Shown: positions 37,290 to 46,133 of the stretch, piece by piece
How positions within the stretch are numbered: position 1 is the stretch's first letter
How the letters are laid out: each line of letters opens with the position of its first letter
Assembly: GCA_003226295.1 (NCBI GenBank)
Contig: CP029803.1
Location: 416,226 to 480,225 of the forward strand
DNA from: Candidatus Moanabacter tarae
GTDB taxonomy: Bacteria; Verrucomicrobiota; Verrucomicrobiia; Opitutales; UBA2987
Direction: 5' to 3'
Length of the DNA stretch: 64,000 nucleotides
The notes under the pieces: model-generated
What the model was told of the DNA's origin: nothing
The model's database searches: none
What the model saw: the letters and a program-made list of their open reading frames with translations, nothing else
Made by a program: the position numbers and the translations under genes

Positions 37290-38924
37290 TTATTGGTATT
37301 CTTTGCGCAGAGGTTCAGATTGAAGCCATACGATGTTGTCCATAATTTCTTTCTGACGATCTTGCATGGCGACCTCGATGATAGCTGGACGGTTGGTATC
37401 GAGAGCTTCTTTTAGAATTCCCCTGAAGTCTTCGATTTTTTCCACTCGTTTAGCCCATGCTCCGAAAGAGAGGGCAAAGTCCACAAAATTGGGATTCACT
37501 AGGTTGGTATCAATGGTCCTTCCCTCGAATCCTTTTTCCTGGGAACGCTTGATAGCGCTGAGTGCTCCATCGTTTACAATGACAGTTACAACAGCAATGC
37601 CGTAAGTAATTGCTGTCGCCAGTTCGGGTGAACCCATCAAGAATCCTCCATCGCCGCTGAAACACACAACGGGGAGGTCGGGGCGGGCAATCTTTGCACC
37701 TAGGGCAGCGGGAAATGCATGTCCCAAGGCGACTCCAATGTTGGGATAGATAAAGGTCTTAGGATCGTAGACTGGATATTCGGCAAAGGTTGAGTAACCG
37801 ATTCCATGAACGTCCACCGATATAATACCCTCACGGGGAAGGAGTTCACGGATTTCCGATAAAAGTGGAAGAGCTGGTTGGGCCGAATGCGCGGCATTTA
37901 TTCTTTTTAATTCTTTGTTCCAAGAGTTTTCTTTAGCTGGCATCTGTTCGATCAGTGCCTGAAGAGTGGCTTTAAGATTCCCAACAACAGCAATGTCACA
38001 AGGGTATTCTCTTCCTATTTCTTGATGGTCCTCATCAATTTGGATTAGTGGCCGCGGATACTCTTGACTCCAGTTCCGCGTGTCGATCGATGTAAACCGG
38101 GTCCCAACGGCAAGTGTACAATCAGCTGCTTGTATTGCTTCTTGAGCCGGGTAGCCGTATATGATTTGGAGGGCGAGGGGGTGATCTTCGGGCAAGACAC
38201 CTTTACCGCAACGCGTTACCGCGACCGGAGCATTAATTTTTTCTGCCAGCCTCTGCAATTCGTTGCGCGCATCTGATCGGTGTACTGCAGACCCTGCTAA
38301 TAGAATTGGATACTTTGCTTCTTCAAGGGTTCTTGCTGCTCTCCCGATTTCCTCTAGATCAGCTTGCGAGGTGAATTTTCGATAAATGGGTGGCGGAATT
38401 TCGACCTCGCATTCTCCGGTTACTACTTCCATGGGGAATTCGAGCATCGTGGGTCCTGGGCGGCCTGACTGCATTGCGGAGAAGGCCTTCTCAACAACGC
38501 ATGGAATATCTTGAACTGTTCTGGCGATGGCACAGTACTTTGTTATCGGTTCGAAGAATCGCATTTGATCGAGGCCGTGGAACATTTTGTTCGGGTCACG
38601 TGAGTAGAATTGTGAATCGCTTTGTCCTGTGATCAGGAGGACGGGCGAACAGTCGGTACTTGCTTCCAAAATACCGGTTGACGCATTGCTTGCTCCGGGC
38701 CCTGGAACGGTTAGGGCGACACCGACTTTCCCGGTAGCTCGTGCGTATCCATCGGCCATCTGTGTGGCAGCATATTCGTGGCGGACTAGGTAGTGGTCGA
38801 TAACACCTGATCCACGGCGGAGGAGAGAGTCGTAAATCTGAAGATTTTGAGTGCCGGGCATGCCGAAAATAGCACTCACGCCCTGTGCCTTTAAACATTC
38901 AATCAGTATGTCTCCACCTTTCAC
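37290..38924 (-). CDS. Acetolactate-synthase-like TPP-dependent enzyme
   Basis: A 544-residue TPP enzyme with all three domains: E50 (VRHEYAATQMADG), the FGMPGTQN segment at about 20-27, and GDGGFLMGS with a following VNDGALS in place of NN-type binding. It resembles acetolactate synthase large subunits and sulfo- or phosphonopyruvate-decarboxylase-like relatives. It shares architecture with the protein at 31194-32873 and, like it, has a creatininase gene nearby. Confidence 0.88.
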   Translation of the reverse strand: MKGGDILIECLKAQGVSAIFGMPGTQNLQIYDSLLRRGSGVIDHYLVRHEYAATQMADGYARATGKVGVALTVPGPGASNASTGILEASTDCSPVLLITGQSDSQFYSRDPNKMFHGLDQMRFFEPITKYCAIARTVQDIPCVVEKAFSAMQSGRPGPTMLEFPMEVVTGECEVEIPPPIYRKFTSQADLEEIGRAARTLEEAKYPILLAGSAVHRSDARNELQRLAEKINAPVAVTRCGKGVLPEDHPLALQIIYGYPAQEAIQAADCTLAVGTRFTSIDTRNWSQEYPRPLIQIDEDHQEIGREYPCDIAVVGNLKATLQALIEQMPAKENSWNKELKRINAAHSAQPALPLLSEIRELLPREGIISVDVHGIGYSTFAEYPVYDPKTFIYPNIGVALGHAFPAALGAKIARPDLPVVCFSGDGGFLMGSPELATAITYGIAVVTVIVNDGALSAIKRSQEKGFEGRTIDTNLVNPNFVDFALSFGAWAKRVEKIEDFRGILKEALDTNRPAIIEVAMQDRQKEIMDNIVWLQSEPLRKEYQ

Positions 38925-39212
38925 TCAGTTACTCAAATAGGCGTTGAGTCTCCTCGGATAGCGCCGGAAGGTGCAAACACAAAAGGATAATATGAACTGA
39001 TTGCCACTCGTTCTCGGTAGATTTCGATCAGAGTGGTGCAATAAAACACCCTTCGATTCCCTATCTCGTAGCATCCAACAGATCTAATTTTGTATTCCGT
39101 TTAGAGATGTTTATCAAAACCGACGTTTCCCTTATTGAGTTCTGGAGGAGATCCGGGATAAGAGATCGACTGATTCTTGACCTTTTGTAATGGTATGATT
39201 ACCATACTTGTA

Positions 39213-40064
39213 ATGGATATACGTTGTCTCGATTACCAACTGTCGGATGTAGAAGCTGAGCGGTTTTTAAAGGATGGTTTCCTTATGATCGATAACGTGC
39301 TGGAGGAGGACCACGTTGGCAAGCTGGTCGATGTGGCAGATCGGCTTTTTAAGGAAGAGCGGGAGCGTCTTCGGATTGGGCCTGGAGATCGTATTAATTT
39401 ACTGGATTTCATTGGGAAGGATGATTCCTTTCTCGGGCTCCTCGACTACTACAAAACTTTCCCTAAGGTGTGGGGTTTACTAAATTGGCACATTCAACTC
39501 TACCATAGTCACATGACCTATACTCCGGTAGAACCCGAAGGTCGGTCGCTTGAGAATGACGGGCTTGGGCTTGGCTGGCATCAGGATTCAGACCGAATCA
39601 ATAGTGATCTCGCGACGAATCCTCGTCCCATGATTTCCGTCAAAGTTGCTTTTTTCCTCACGGATACTTCAATGCCTGGCCGAGGCAATTTCTATGTAAT
39701 TCCGGGGAGCCAATACACGAATGACTTTCCTGGGAGGCATCGAAACGAGGTAGTTGAGGGAGCAGTTCCGGTTCTTGCTCCCGCTGGATCGGCTGTTATT
39801 TTTGACCGACGTCTTTGGCACTCGGGAAGTTCAAATTACTGGACCCAACCAAGGCAGGTTCTTTTTTTTGGTTATTCTTTTCGATGGCTCCGCCCCCGGG
39901 ATGACATGACAGTAGATCACTACCTCGAAAGTTGTGATCCTATTCGTCAGCAGCTTCTCGGGGTAAGTCGCTCGGGAGGCCATGGATATACTTCACCCAC
40001 ACCTGAGGATGTACCGTTGAAGGATTGGCTCGAAGAGCACGCTGGTCTCAAAGGAGTGGATTGA
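39213..40064 (+). CDS. PhyH-family Fe(II)/2OG dioxygenase (HxD type)
   Basis: A 283-residue PhyH protein with H123-x-D125 (GWHQDSDR), distal H203 (RLWHSGSSN) and R214. YVIPGSQYT is the loop. Starts at 39213 and 39195 (both ATG) are possible and neither has a good ribosome site; an upstream TTG extends the frame further. It closely follows the general pattern of sugar- or osmolyte-hydroxylating PhyH proteins. The neighbours are a TPP enzyme (divergent) and a cupin (convergent). Confidence 0.87.
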   Translation: MDIRCLDYQLSDVEAERFLKDGFLMIDNVLEEDHVGKLVDVADRLFKEERERLRIGPGDRINLLDFIGKDDSFLGLLDYYKTFPKVWGLLNWHIQLYHSHMTYTPVEPEGRSLENDGLGLGWHQDSDRINSDLATNPRPMISVKVAFFLTDTSMPGRGNFYVIPGSQYTNDFPGRHRNEVVEGAVPVLAPAGSAVIFDRRLWHSGSSNYWTQPRQVLFFGYSFRWLRPRDDMTVDHYLESCDPIRQQLLGVSRSGGHGYTSPTPEDVPLKDWLEEHAGLKGVD

Positions 40065-40067
40065 TCT

Positions 40068-40085
40068 AAAAACTTTAAGTTTTTT
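40068..40085 (+). terminator. Short AT-rich hairpin with T run after the PhyH gene
   Basis: AAAAACTT and AAGTTTTT are reverse complements around a single base, directly after the stop codon, ending in six T residues. The arms overlap the T run, so it is weak. It may end the PhyH transcript. Confidence 0.3.
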
Positions 40086-40250
40086 GTTTGCTTGGCATAA
40101 CGTGCTCCTTCTCTGAAGCCTTCTAGCTAGCGCCTCGCATGGGGATTAAGTAACAGGCTATTGTATTTCTATAATATGCAGAGTGATGGAAACACGGTTA
40201 AGAGGTATAGCAATACCGTAATCCTCCTTGTCTATCAGGAAATATCATTT

Positions 40251-40625
40251 TCATATGGCATTTTTTGAGACAACAGCCGTTATGATCAGGTGCTCAATCC
40301 AATCATCCGAATCATTGATCAATTGGTGCATAGTCTTAGGTGGGAGGTGAACGGCATCGCCTTCGCAAACCGGGTGGATTTCACCATCGATTTTCATTTT
40401 ACCCTTGCCGGATGTGAAGTAATAGATCTGCTCACTTTCCTCGTGGTCATGATAGTCGCCTTTCATTTTGCTTTGCATTCGGTGGAGGGTAAGGCCTTTG
40501 GTCCCGAGTAATGGTGCTTCCTCAGGGGATCTATCTTTTGCTCCCTTGCCGGCAAATATTGGCCAAACTATGGCGGTTTCATGACCTACGTAAGGGATTG
40601 TTTCTTTCCAGTTTCGTATGACCAT
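40251..40625 (-). CDS. Cupin-domain protein
   Basis: A 124-residue single-domain cupin. Motif 1 is visible as YHDHEESEQIYYFTSGKG, with two His and a Glu as metal ligands, and motif 2 as LPPKTMHQLIN with the final His. The start ATG at 40625 has AAAGGA nine bases upstream; the longer frame begins only with TTG. Small cupins act as sugar isomerases, dioxygenases or ligand sensors; none can be chosen here. Next to it on the same strand, 187 bases upstream, is a Gfo/Idh/MocA gene. Confidence 0.85.
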   Translation of the reverse strand: MVIRNWKETIPYVGHETAIVWPIFAGKGAKDRSPEEAPLLGTKGLTLHRMQSKMKGDYHDHEESEQIYYFTSGKGKMKIDGEIHPVCEGDAVHLPPKTMHQLINDSDDWIEHLIITAVVSKNAI

Positions 40626-40812
40626 CTGTAATCCTTTTGTTTGTTGCCGAGTTGTGCTTAGGCACAAAAATTCTATGCCGTTAGGCAATGCTCGGCTCCA
40701 ATGGGAGTCAAGACGGTAGTCCTTACAGTCTAGAGAATGTCAGTCTATGATGGCAGAATTTGACTTCGGAGGACGACATCGGTTCTTTTTTGTCTCAATT
40801 ATTGATTTTATT

Positions 40813-41841
40813 TTAATCTGTTACGAATTGGTTCATATATGAAGGTACATCGACGACAGATCCCCCGTTACGAGCGGATTCCCAACCAGCCAGCAAGGGG
40901 GCAAGGGTCTTGAGTCCGTCATGGAAATCGTTCAGAAGATAGGAAGTGTCACCGGTCTGGATAGCATTCACAAAAATGCGGTCTAGTTCCCGCCATGGTT
41001 GAAATTCCGTTGCTTGAAAAACCTGATCGCCATTCATTTCGATGCCGCTATAACCTTGATGGACTGCGAGGTAACCTCCTTCGTAATAGAATAGGAAGTA
41101 TGGTTCGTTTTGAGGGCTTTTTTCGGAGGTTTGGACAAAAGTCATAGTCATCGTGGCATCATTGGAAAGGGCGAAGTTATAGGATGCCGATAGGGGAACG
41201 TGGTAACGGGCGGGGGAGCAAAAGAAGGCCTGAGCAGTAACGATTTCCAAACCGCTAACAAATCGGCAGTAATCAATTGCATGAGGCCCCCATCCGAGAA
41301 AATCAGCGTGATTCTCAATGATTCTGTCCCAACCTGGCGTGTCAATATTTGGTTGCTTAGAGGGTAACCCGGCAAAGCTTTGAAAGCGGATATGCACGAT
41401 GTTTTTATCCTTGAGCAATCGTTTTGCTTCCTGCCAGAGTGGACGATAACGCTCCCGAAAGCATACGGTACCGAGGGCACCTGATTGCTGTAATGCTTCG
41501 TCAATCTCTATAGCATCTTTCATGTCAAGGGTTTGGGGCTTATCGCAGAAAAGATGGACTCCTTTTTTAGCAGCTGTGATTTCCACATCGGGTCGTTCGC
41601 CTGCGGCGACTAATGACCAAAGGGCATCGATCGATTCGGATTTAAGCATCTTTAGTCCGTCCGTGTAGTAGCTCGGAATACCGAAGTCAGTTGCTACCTT
41701 TTGGGCCTGTTTTTTGTTGATGTCGCATATGGCTACGATTTCGACATCACCGAAGGAGTTAAGGTTAGGAAGGTGCTGATTTACACAGTGACCACCTGCG
41801 CCATAAATACCGATTTGCAATTTGTCCATGTTAGATGTCAT
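40813..41841 (-). CDS. Gfo/Idh/MocA family oxidoreductase
   Basis: A 342-residue protein with a clear Rossmann loop (GIYGAGGHCV at about 11-20) and a D100-K101-P102 version of the EKP motif, so the key lysine is kept. The C-terminal domain carries a GWGPHAIDYCRF helix with the substrate-site His. It probably oxidises or reduces a sugar acid or inositol-like compound. Starts at residue 1 or 5 are both ATG. It is transcribed divergently from the UxuA-like operon. Confidence 0.9.
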   Translation of the reverse strand: MTSNMDKLQIGIYGAGGHCVNQHLPNLNSFGDVEIVAICDINKKQAQKVATDFGIPSYYTDGLKMLKSESIDALWSLVAAGERPDVEITAAKKGVHLFCDKPQTLDMKDAIEIDEALQQSGALGTVCFRERYRPLWQEAKRLLKDKNIVHIRFQSFAGLPSKQPNIDTPGWDRIIENHADFLGWGPHAIDYCRFVSGLEIVTAQAFFCSPARYHVPLSASYNFALSNDATMTMTFVQTSEKSPQNEPYFLFYYEGGYLAVHQGYSGIEMNGDQVFQATEFQPWRELDRIFVNAIQTGDTSYLLNDFHDGLKTLAPLLAGWESARNGGSVVDVPSYMNQFVTD

Positions 41842-41977
41842 CGTCGGGTAAAAGAATGATTAAGGTATGTAAAAGATTGGACTAGGAAGTCATTAACGAG
41901 ATAGTTTAAACCCGGTTCTTTGAATTGGATTACTTCAGGGAGTCAAAGAATTAAAGGTACCTTCAAGTCTAGAGGCC

Positions 41978-42919
41978 ATGATGAAAGTAGCAGTATGGGG
42001 AAGAAACCTTGAAGACTTTTATCTTCGTTCGGTTAGCCAGTTGGGTGCTGATGCCATCGATGAATTACCTATTCCAAATGAGCCAGGGACGGGCTATTTT
42101 GATCTCAAATCGGTTCTTAATATCAAGAAAAAGATTCATTCCTATGGGATGGAAGTTAACCGTGTAAGTCTGCCTTATCTTTCGGAAAATTACATGGGAA
42201 ACGGTGATGGAGCAGAAGAGGAACTAGAGAATTGTAGTCAATGCTTAAGAGTGCTTGGTGAGGCTGGGATGTCGTTGGCCAGGGTTGGATTTGCCAAGGA
42301 CACTTACCCATGGATGCGAAGATATTACGAAGCGAAACATCGGGGAGGATACTTTTTTCGTGGCGAGTCTCTAAGCAACAACTTAATGGCGCCCTCTCCT
42401 GCCGATCAGGATTTATGGTGGCAGCGTGTGTGTCATGCATACGATAAGCTAGTACCGATTGCGGAGGATTTTGGTGTGCGTCTGATGATGCATCCCTCAG
42501 ACCCCCCAAGTCCAGGAGCGCCCTTTGGAGGTCTTGGTTTTCACCGACTAATCGACGCCTTTCCTAATAGATGCGTGGGATACCTCTACTGCTGTGGCAC
42601 CCGCGCTGAAGCGGGTGGCCAGTCTCTTGTTCTCGACGAGATAAATAATTATGGGAGAAAGGGTCGTATTTTCATGGTCCATTTTCGCAACGTAAGAGGT
42701 AGCTTGGCGACCGCGGGAGCATTCGAGGAAGTCATGCTTGATGATGGTGATATGAATATGTTTGAAGTGCTCCAAGAGTTACAGCGAGTCGGATTCGAGG
42801 GATATCTTCAGCCGGACCATTGCCCTCCCGTAGGGGATGATCTTGAAGATGCCATTCGAGGTGTCGGTTATGCTGTTGGTTATATCAAGGGGCTCCTTGC
42901 CGTATTGGCCTCTGGATAG
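41978..42919 (+). CDS. UxuA (mannonate dehydratase)-like protein
   Basis: A 313-residue TIM barrel of the mannonate dehydratase family. The four residues that bind Mn2+ in characterised UxuA are all present: H172 (MMHPSDPP), C206 (YCCGT), H235 (VHFRNV) and D280 (PDHCPP). UxuA dehydrates D-mannonate to 2-keto-3-deoxygluconate in uronate catabolism; this protein may act on a related acid. It leads a plus-strand operon (amidohydrolase 29 bases later, then an unknown, then a uronate-dehydrogenase-like gene), which supports a sugar-acid role. Two paralogs lie at 54089 and 60542. Confidence 0.87.
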   Translation: MMKVAVWGRNLEDFYLRSVSQLGADAIDELPIPNEPGTGYFDLKSVLNIKKKIHSYGMEVNRVSLPYLSENYMGNGDGAEEELENCSQCLRVLGEAGMSLARVGFAKDTYPWMRRYYEAKHRGGYFFRGESLSNNLMAPSPADQDLWWQRVCHAYDKLVPIAEDFGVRLMMHPSDPPSPGAPFGGLGFHRLIDAFPNRCVGYLYCCGTRAEAGGQSLVLDEINNYGRKGRIFMVHFRNVRGSLATAGAFEEVMLDDGDMNMFEVLQELQRVGFEGYLQPDHCPPVGDDLEDAIRGVGYAVGYIKGLLAVLASG

Positions 42920-42948
42920 CCACGGAATTTGCTACTCGAAGGAATCGA

Positions 42949-44094
42949 ATGAAAAGGTCTAAAAGACGGGAAGCGATAATTGATTCCCATGCATATTGTT
43001 TTCAGCCGGGTGATGATCGCGCAGGATTTGCCACGTTGGAAGAGCATCTGGCATGGATACAGACCTCTCAAGGTCAGCATCATCAGCCGGCTTGGCGAGT
43101 TCGAGACCGGGCTCCGGTTCCTTCAGAAGGTTTAGGAAAAGAAACACCCTTGGACTGGTCGAAGTTACCCGACGTTAATTTCCGTGTTGATCGTGATCGA
43201 GGTCGCGTCACGTGGACGATAGAAGGAGAAGATATTACAAAACAGTTCTATCCCCCCAACCTTCGTAACCTCGAATTCACGCCGCACAGTCTGATTGCAG
43301 AAATGGATTATTCAGGTGTCGATTTAGCACTCTTACATAGTAATCCGATGCTTGGCCGGGACAGCGTTTTCCTTAGTGAGTGTGTAGCACAGTATCCCGA
43401 TAGACTTCGGGCAATGGCGCCGGTGGATGAATGGCGGATCCTGTCCGACACAGATTCTGTGATTGAGCAGATTCGTAAAGCGATTTCTGAGGAGGGTTTG
43501 CATGCGGTCAAATTTAATGCTGGTTTGGTTTACAGCGTTTCGTTGGAACCATGGAGTGATGGCGGGTATCGACCTTTTTGGGAAGCAGTAACAGAGCTTG
43601 GGGTTCCTGTTTTTTTTACCTTGGGAGCTGGACCGGGAACTGCTAGAGCAGCAACGAATGGGTCCAAACATATCGATGGTTATCTTAAGGAACAGCGAAT
43701 CTTGATAGATTGGATGAATCGGTACCCAGGAACCGTATGCAGCATGACGCACGGGTTTCCTTGGAGGATATTTCTGCGTGGGAATAAAATTCAACTTCCG
43801 GACGAGATTTGGGATCCCTTTACCAATCCCCAGTTGAGCCTGGAAGTTTGTTTTCCAGTTCGAATTGGTGATTTCTTTGACTTCCCATATCGGGAAGTCT
43901 GGTCTACTTTGGAGTTGATGGTCGACAAAATTGGGGCGGATCGGCTGCTTTGGGGCACTGATATGCCTTTCCAAAATCGTTTTTGCACCTACCGGCAGTC
44001 ACGAGATTGGATAGAGAAATATTGCTCATTCTTGGGCCTAGAAGATCGATCGAACATTTTGGGAGGGACATGTGCCCGTATACTTGCATTATGA
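42949..44094 (+). CDS. Amidohydrolase-2 family metal-dependent hydrolase
   Basis: A 381-residue TIM-barrel hydrolase or decarboxylase of the amidohydrolase_2 group. The N-terminal motif is D-S-H14-A-Y16, so tyrosine takes the place of the second histidine of the usual HxH. The later His (SMTHGFPW) and Asp (WGTDMPF) are present. It has an insert of about 100 residues (25-125) before the second strand. It sits between the UxuA-like gene and an unknown gene whose start overlaps its stop as ATGA. Hydrolysis or decarboxylation of a sugar-derived lactone or acid is possible. Confidence 0.85.
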   Translation: MKRSKRREAIIDSHAYCFQPGDDRAGFATLEEHLAWIQTSQGQHHQPAWRVRDRAPVPSEGLGKETPLDWSKLPDVNFRVDRDRGRVTWTIEGEDITKQFYPPNLRNLEFTPHSLIAEMDYSGVDLALLHSNPMLGRDSVFLSECVAQYPDRLRAMAPVDEWRILSDTDSVIEQIRKAISEEGLHAVKFNAGLVYSVSLEPWSDGGYRPFWEAVTELGVPVFFTLGAGPGTARAATNGSKHIDGYLKEQRILIDWMNRYPGTVCSMTHGFPWRIFLRGNKIQLPDEIWDPFTNPQLSLEVCFPVRIGDFFDFPYREVWSTLELMVDKIGADRLLWGTDMPFQNRFCTYRQSRDWIEKYCSFLGLEDRSNILGGTCARILAL

Positions 44095-44936
44095 TTAACT
44101 TTGCTCGTTCAAGTTTCACCTGGAAAAGTCACCCTCAGGAGCCTGATCTCCATTATAAATGGATGGGAGGATTTGTTGGAGAGAAAGGAGACGCATACCA
44201 TGTTCGTTTTGCTTTAGAGGCCTCCTGTGTCGTGAAAGAAGAGAAATCGGGAACGGTTTCCGAGTTTTTTCTTGGTGCGCCATGTCGAAGCGAGTACACG
44301 ATCGCTCATCGTAACCTCTTCCAAATCCCGAGTGGCGAATGGCGAATGGCATTCAGCCATCGGAACGTTCTGGCCATAGCCTCTCGTCCTAGTCTGGAAT
44401 CAGAGCCTGCAGAGGTTGGAAGTCTCAAGGAGAGATTTGATGATTTCCGGATTGATATTCGTAAGTATGATCGGGTGAAGGAATTAAAAAATGCCGCTGA
44501 GGTCGCAAAGGCGACGCTGAATAATGATATTCTCAGTGTTCGTTCTAGTTACTTGGAAAGAGGGTTCATGGTGTCTGTTGAGTATCCGGTAAACGTAATG
44601 AATCTCAATGTGGATGGGGCTCAATTTCAGGTTTGTACGGGTCCCGTATTGCTGCCGGACCTAAAGACATGGAATGGTCTCGAAGTAGAGAGAGTTTTCG
44701 TTGCCCATGTAGCTATTAGTGACTTTGGATTTGCCGAATTCATATTGAGAAGGGAGATAGAAGCAGCTCCCGAAGAGAGGAATTGGCTAGATCAGCCGCG
44801 AGGTAGAGATCGCTTTGAACTGATTAATTTAGATAACCTTCCGGAAGGTTACCCGCCTCCTCGACCCAAGCCTCTAGTCTATAATGAGACATGGGATCGG
44901 GTCTCCGAAAACACAATTTTAATGGCTGAAGAATGA
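44091..44936 (+). CDS. Unknown protein coupled to an amidohydrolase
   Basis: A 281-residue protein I do not recognise. The start ATG at 44091 overlaps the amidohydrolase stop (ATGA), a strong sign of translational coupling; the same frame is open further upstream but only inside the preceding gene. The sequence is mixed alpha/beta, with conserved-looking segments FFLGAPCRSEY, EWRMAFSHRN and PEGYPPPRPKP near the end. No signal peptide or membrane segment is seen. It lies in an operon for sugar-acid metabolism, so it is likely an enzyme or accessory protein of that pathway. Confidence 0.75.
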   Translation: MINFARSSFTWKSHPQEPDLHYKWMGGFVGEKGDAYHVRFALEASCVVKEEKSGTVSEFFLGAPCRSEYTIAHRNLFQIPSGEWRMAFSHRNVLAIASRPSLESEPAEVGSLKERFDDFRIDIRKYDRVKELKNAAEVAKATLNNDILSVRSSYLERGFMVSVEYPVNVMNLNVDGAQFQVCTGPVLLPDLKTWNGLEVERVFVAHVAISDFGFAEFILRREIEAAPEERNWLDQPRGRDRFELINLDNLPEGYPPPRPKPLVYNETWDRVSENTILMAEE

Positions 44937-45020
44937 AAAGGAGGGCGCTAATGCTAGCGTAGCTTCCGGATTAGGAAGGTAGTAGTTCACCGAAAGTTGA
45001 CCGGTGATCTAGTGAAGGAG

Positions 45021-45743
45021 ATGGAAAGGAAGAAAGTTTTGATCACTGGGGCTGCTGGGATTGTAGGCGGTATTTTACGTTCGCATTGGGGTGAACATTA
45101 CACACTAAGGTTGGCAGATATTCGGCCAGTTGAGGATTTAGGTGAGCATGAGACTTTCATGTACACTGATATTACCGATTACGGACAATTGTTCACTGCT
45201 GCTCAGGATATGGACACGGTGGTTCACCTAGCAGCTTACCCCGGTGATGGTGCGAAATTTTACGACACTCTTCTGGATTTGAATATTCTAGGCACTTATA
45301 ATGCATTCGAAGCCTCAAATAAAGCGGGATGTAGTCGCATAGTTTTTACCAGCAGCATTGATGCGGTTGATGGATATGCTGATAAGTCTGATGTGGATTG
45401 GGACTGGCCGGTTTATCCCACTAATATTTACGGAGCGACTAAGTGTTGGGGTGAGGCGCTTGCCAGAGTTTACTCCTATCGGAATAGCTTCTCTTGTATC
45501 TGCCTGCGCCTAACCAATCCTGGATTCAATCAAAAGGGGGGATGGGATCCTAATGCCAGTATGAGTGGTAGTAGCAAGCGGGATTGTGCTCAGGTTTTCC
45601 AGCGCTGTGTGGATGTCGAAGGTATCGACTTTGCTATTGTCAATGGAATCTCCGACCACCACCGACCGCGATTAGCTCTTGATTATACTAGGAAATTGCT
45701 TGAGTACTCCCCAGACGATGGGACAAAATTTCCGAAAGATTGA
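45021..45743 (+). CDS. NAD-dependent epimerase/dehydratase, uronate-dehydrogenase-like
   Basis: A 240-residue extended-SDR protein with TGAAGIVGG (about residues 9-17), SSIDAVDG and the catalytic Y-G-A-T-K. The short length and lack of a large C-terminal domain fit uronate dehydrogenases, which oxidise glucuronate or galacturonate to aldarolactones. GAAGGAG touches the ATG at 45021; in-frame GTG (45012) and TTG (44997) starts are alternatives. It is the last gene of the UxuA-like operon. Confidence 0.83.
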   Translation: MERKKVLITGAAGIVGGILRSHWGEHYTLRLADIRPVEDLGEHETFMYTDITDYGQLFTAAQDMDTVVHLAAYPGDGAKFYDTLLDLNILGTYNAFEASNKAGCSRIVFTSSIDAVDGYADKSDVDWDWPVYPTNIYGATKCWGEALARVYSYRNSFSCICLRLTNPGFNQKGGWDPNASMSGSSKRDCAQVFQRCVDVEGIDFAIVNGISDHHRPRLALDYTRKLLEYSPDDGTKFPKD

Positions 45744-46121
45744 TTTAGATAGGAATTGTAACTATTTTAAGCTTTAGGGAATTTCGGAGAAATTTTCCCG
45801 GTTGAGAGTGAAAAACTCTTCCCTCAGTAGTATTGATTTCACCTACGAGACGAAGTCGAAACAGGAATTAATCATACTAATTAAGTCTCGAATTAAGGCA
45901 TTTGAGAAAAGAGGTCTGCTTGATTATCGATAAAATTTTCACTGAATGCAAAACTAGTTCCTGAATAGGTGTCTTTGCCTGTGCTTGAATCTCCATCCCG
46001 AATGAAGGGATCAAGAGTGAACATACAAGTTTGGCGCTCGATTAACCTCACCCCCTCATTGAGCAGCTGGAACTAATGATGCGCTGGAACTCTGAATAGA
46101 AACTATCTTATTGGATACGCC
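45744..46121. other. Intergenic spacer
   Basis: A 378-base AT-rich spacer between two plus-strand genes. A short imperfect GAGAGT/ACTCTT hairpin occurs near 45804-45821 and is too weak to call. No gene is seen. Confidence 0.35.
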
Positions 46122-46133
46122 GTGCTCAGAAAA

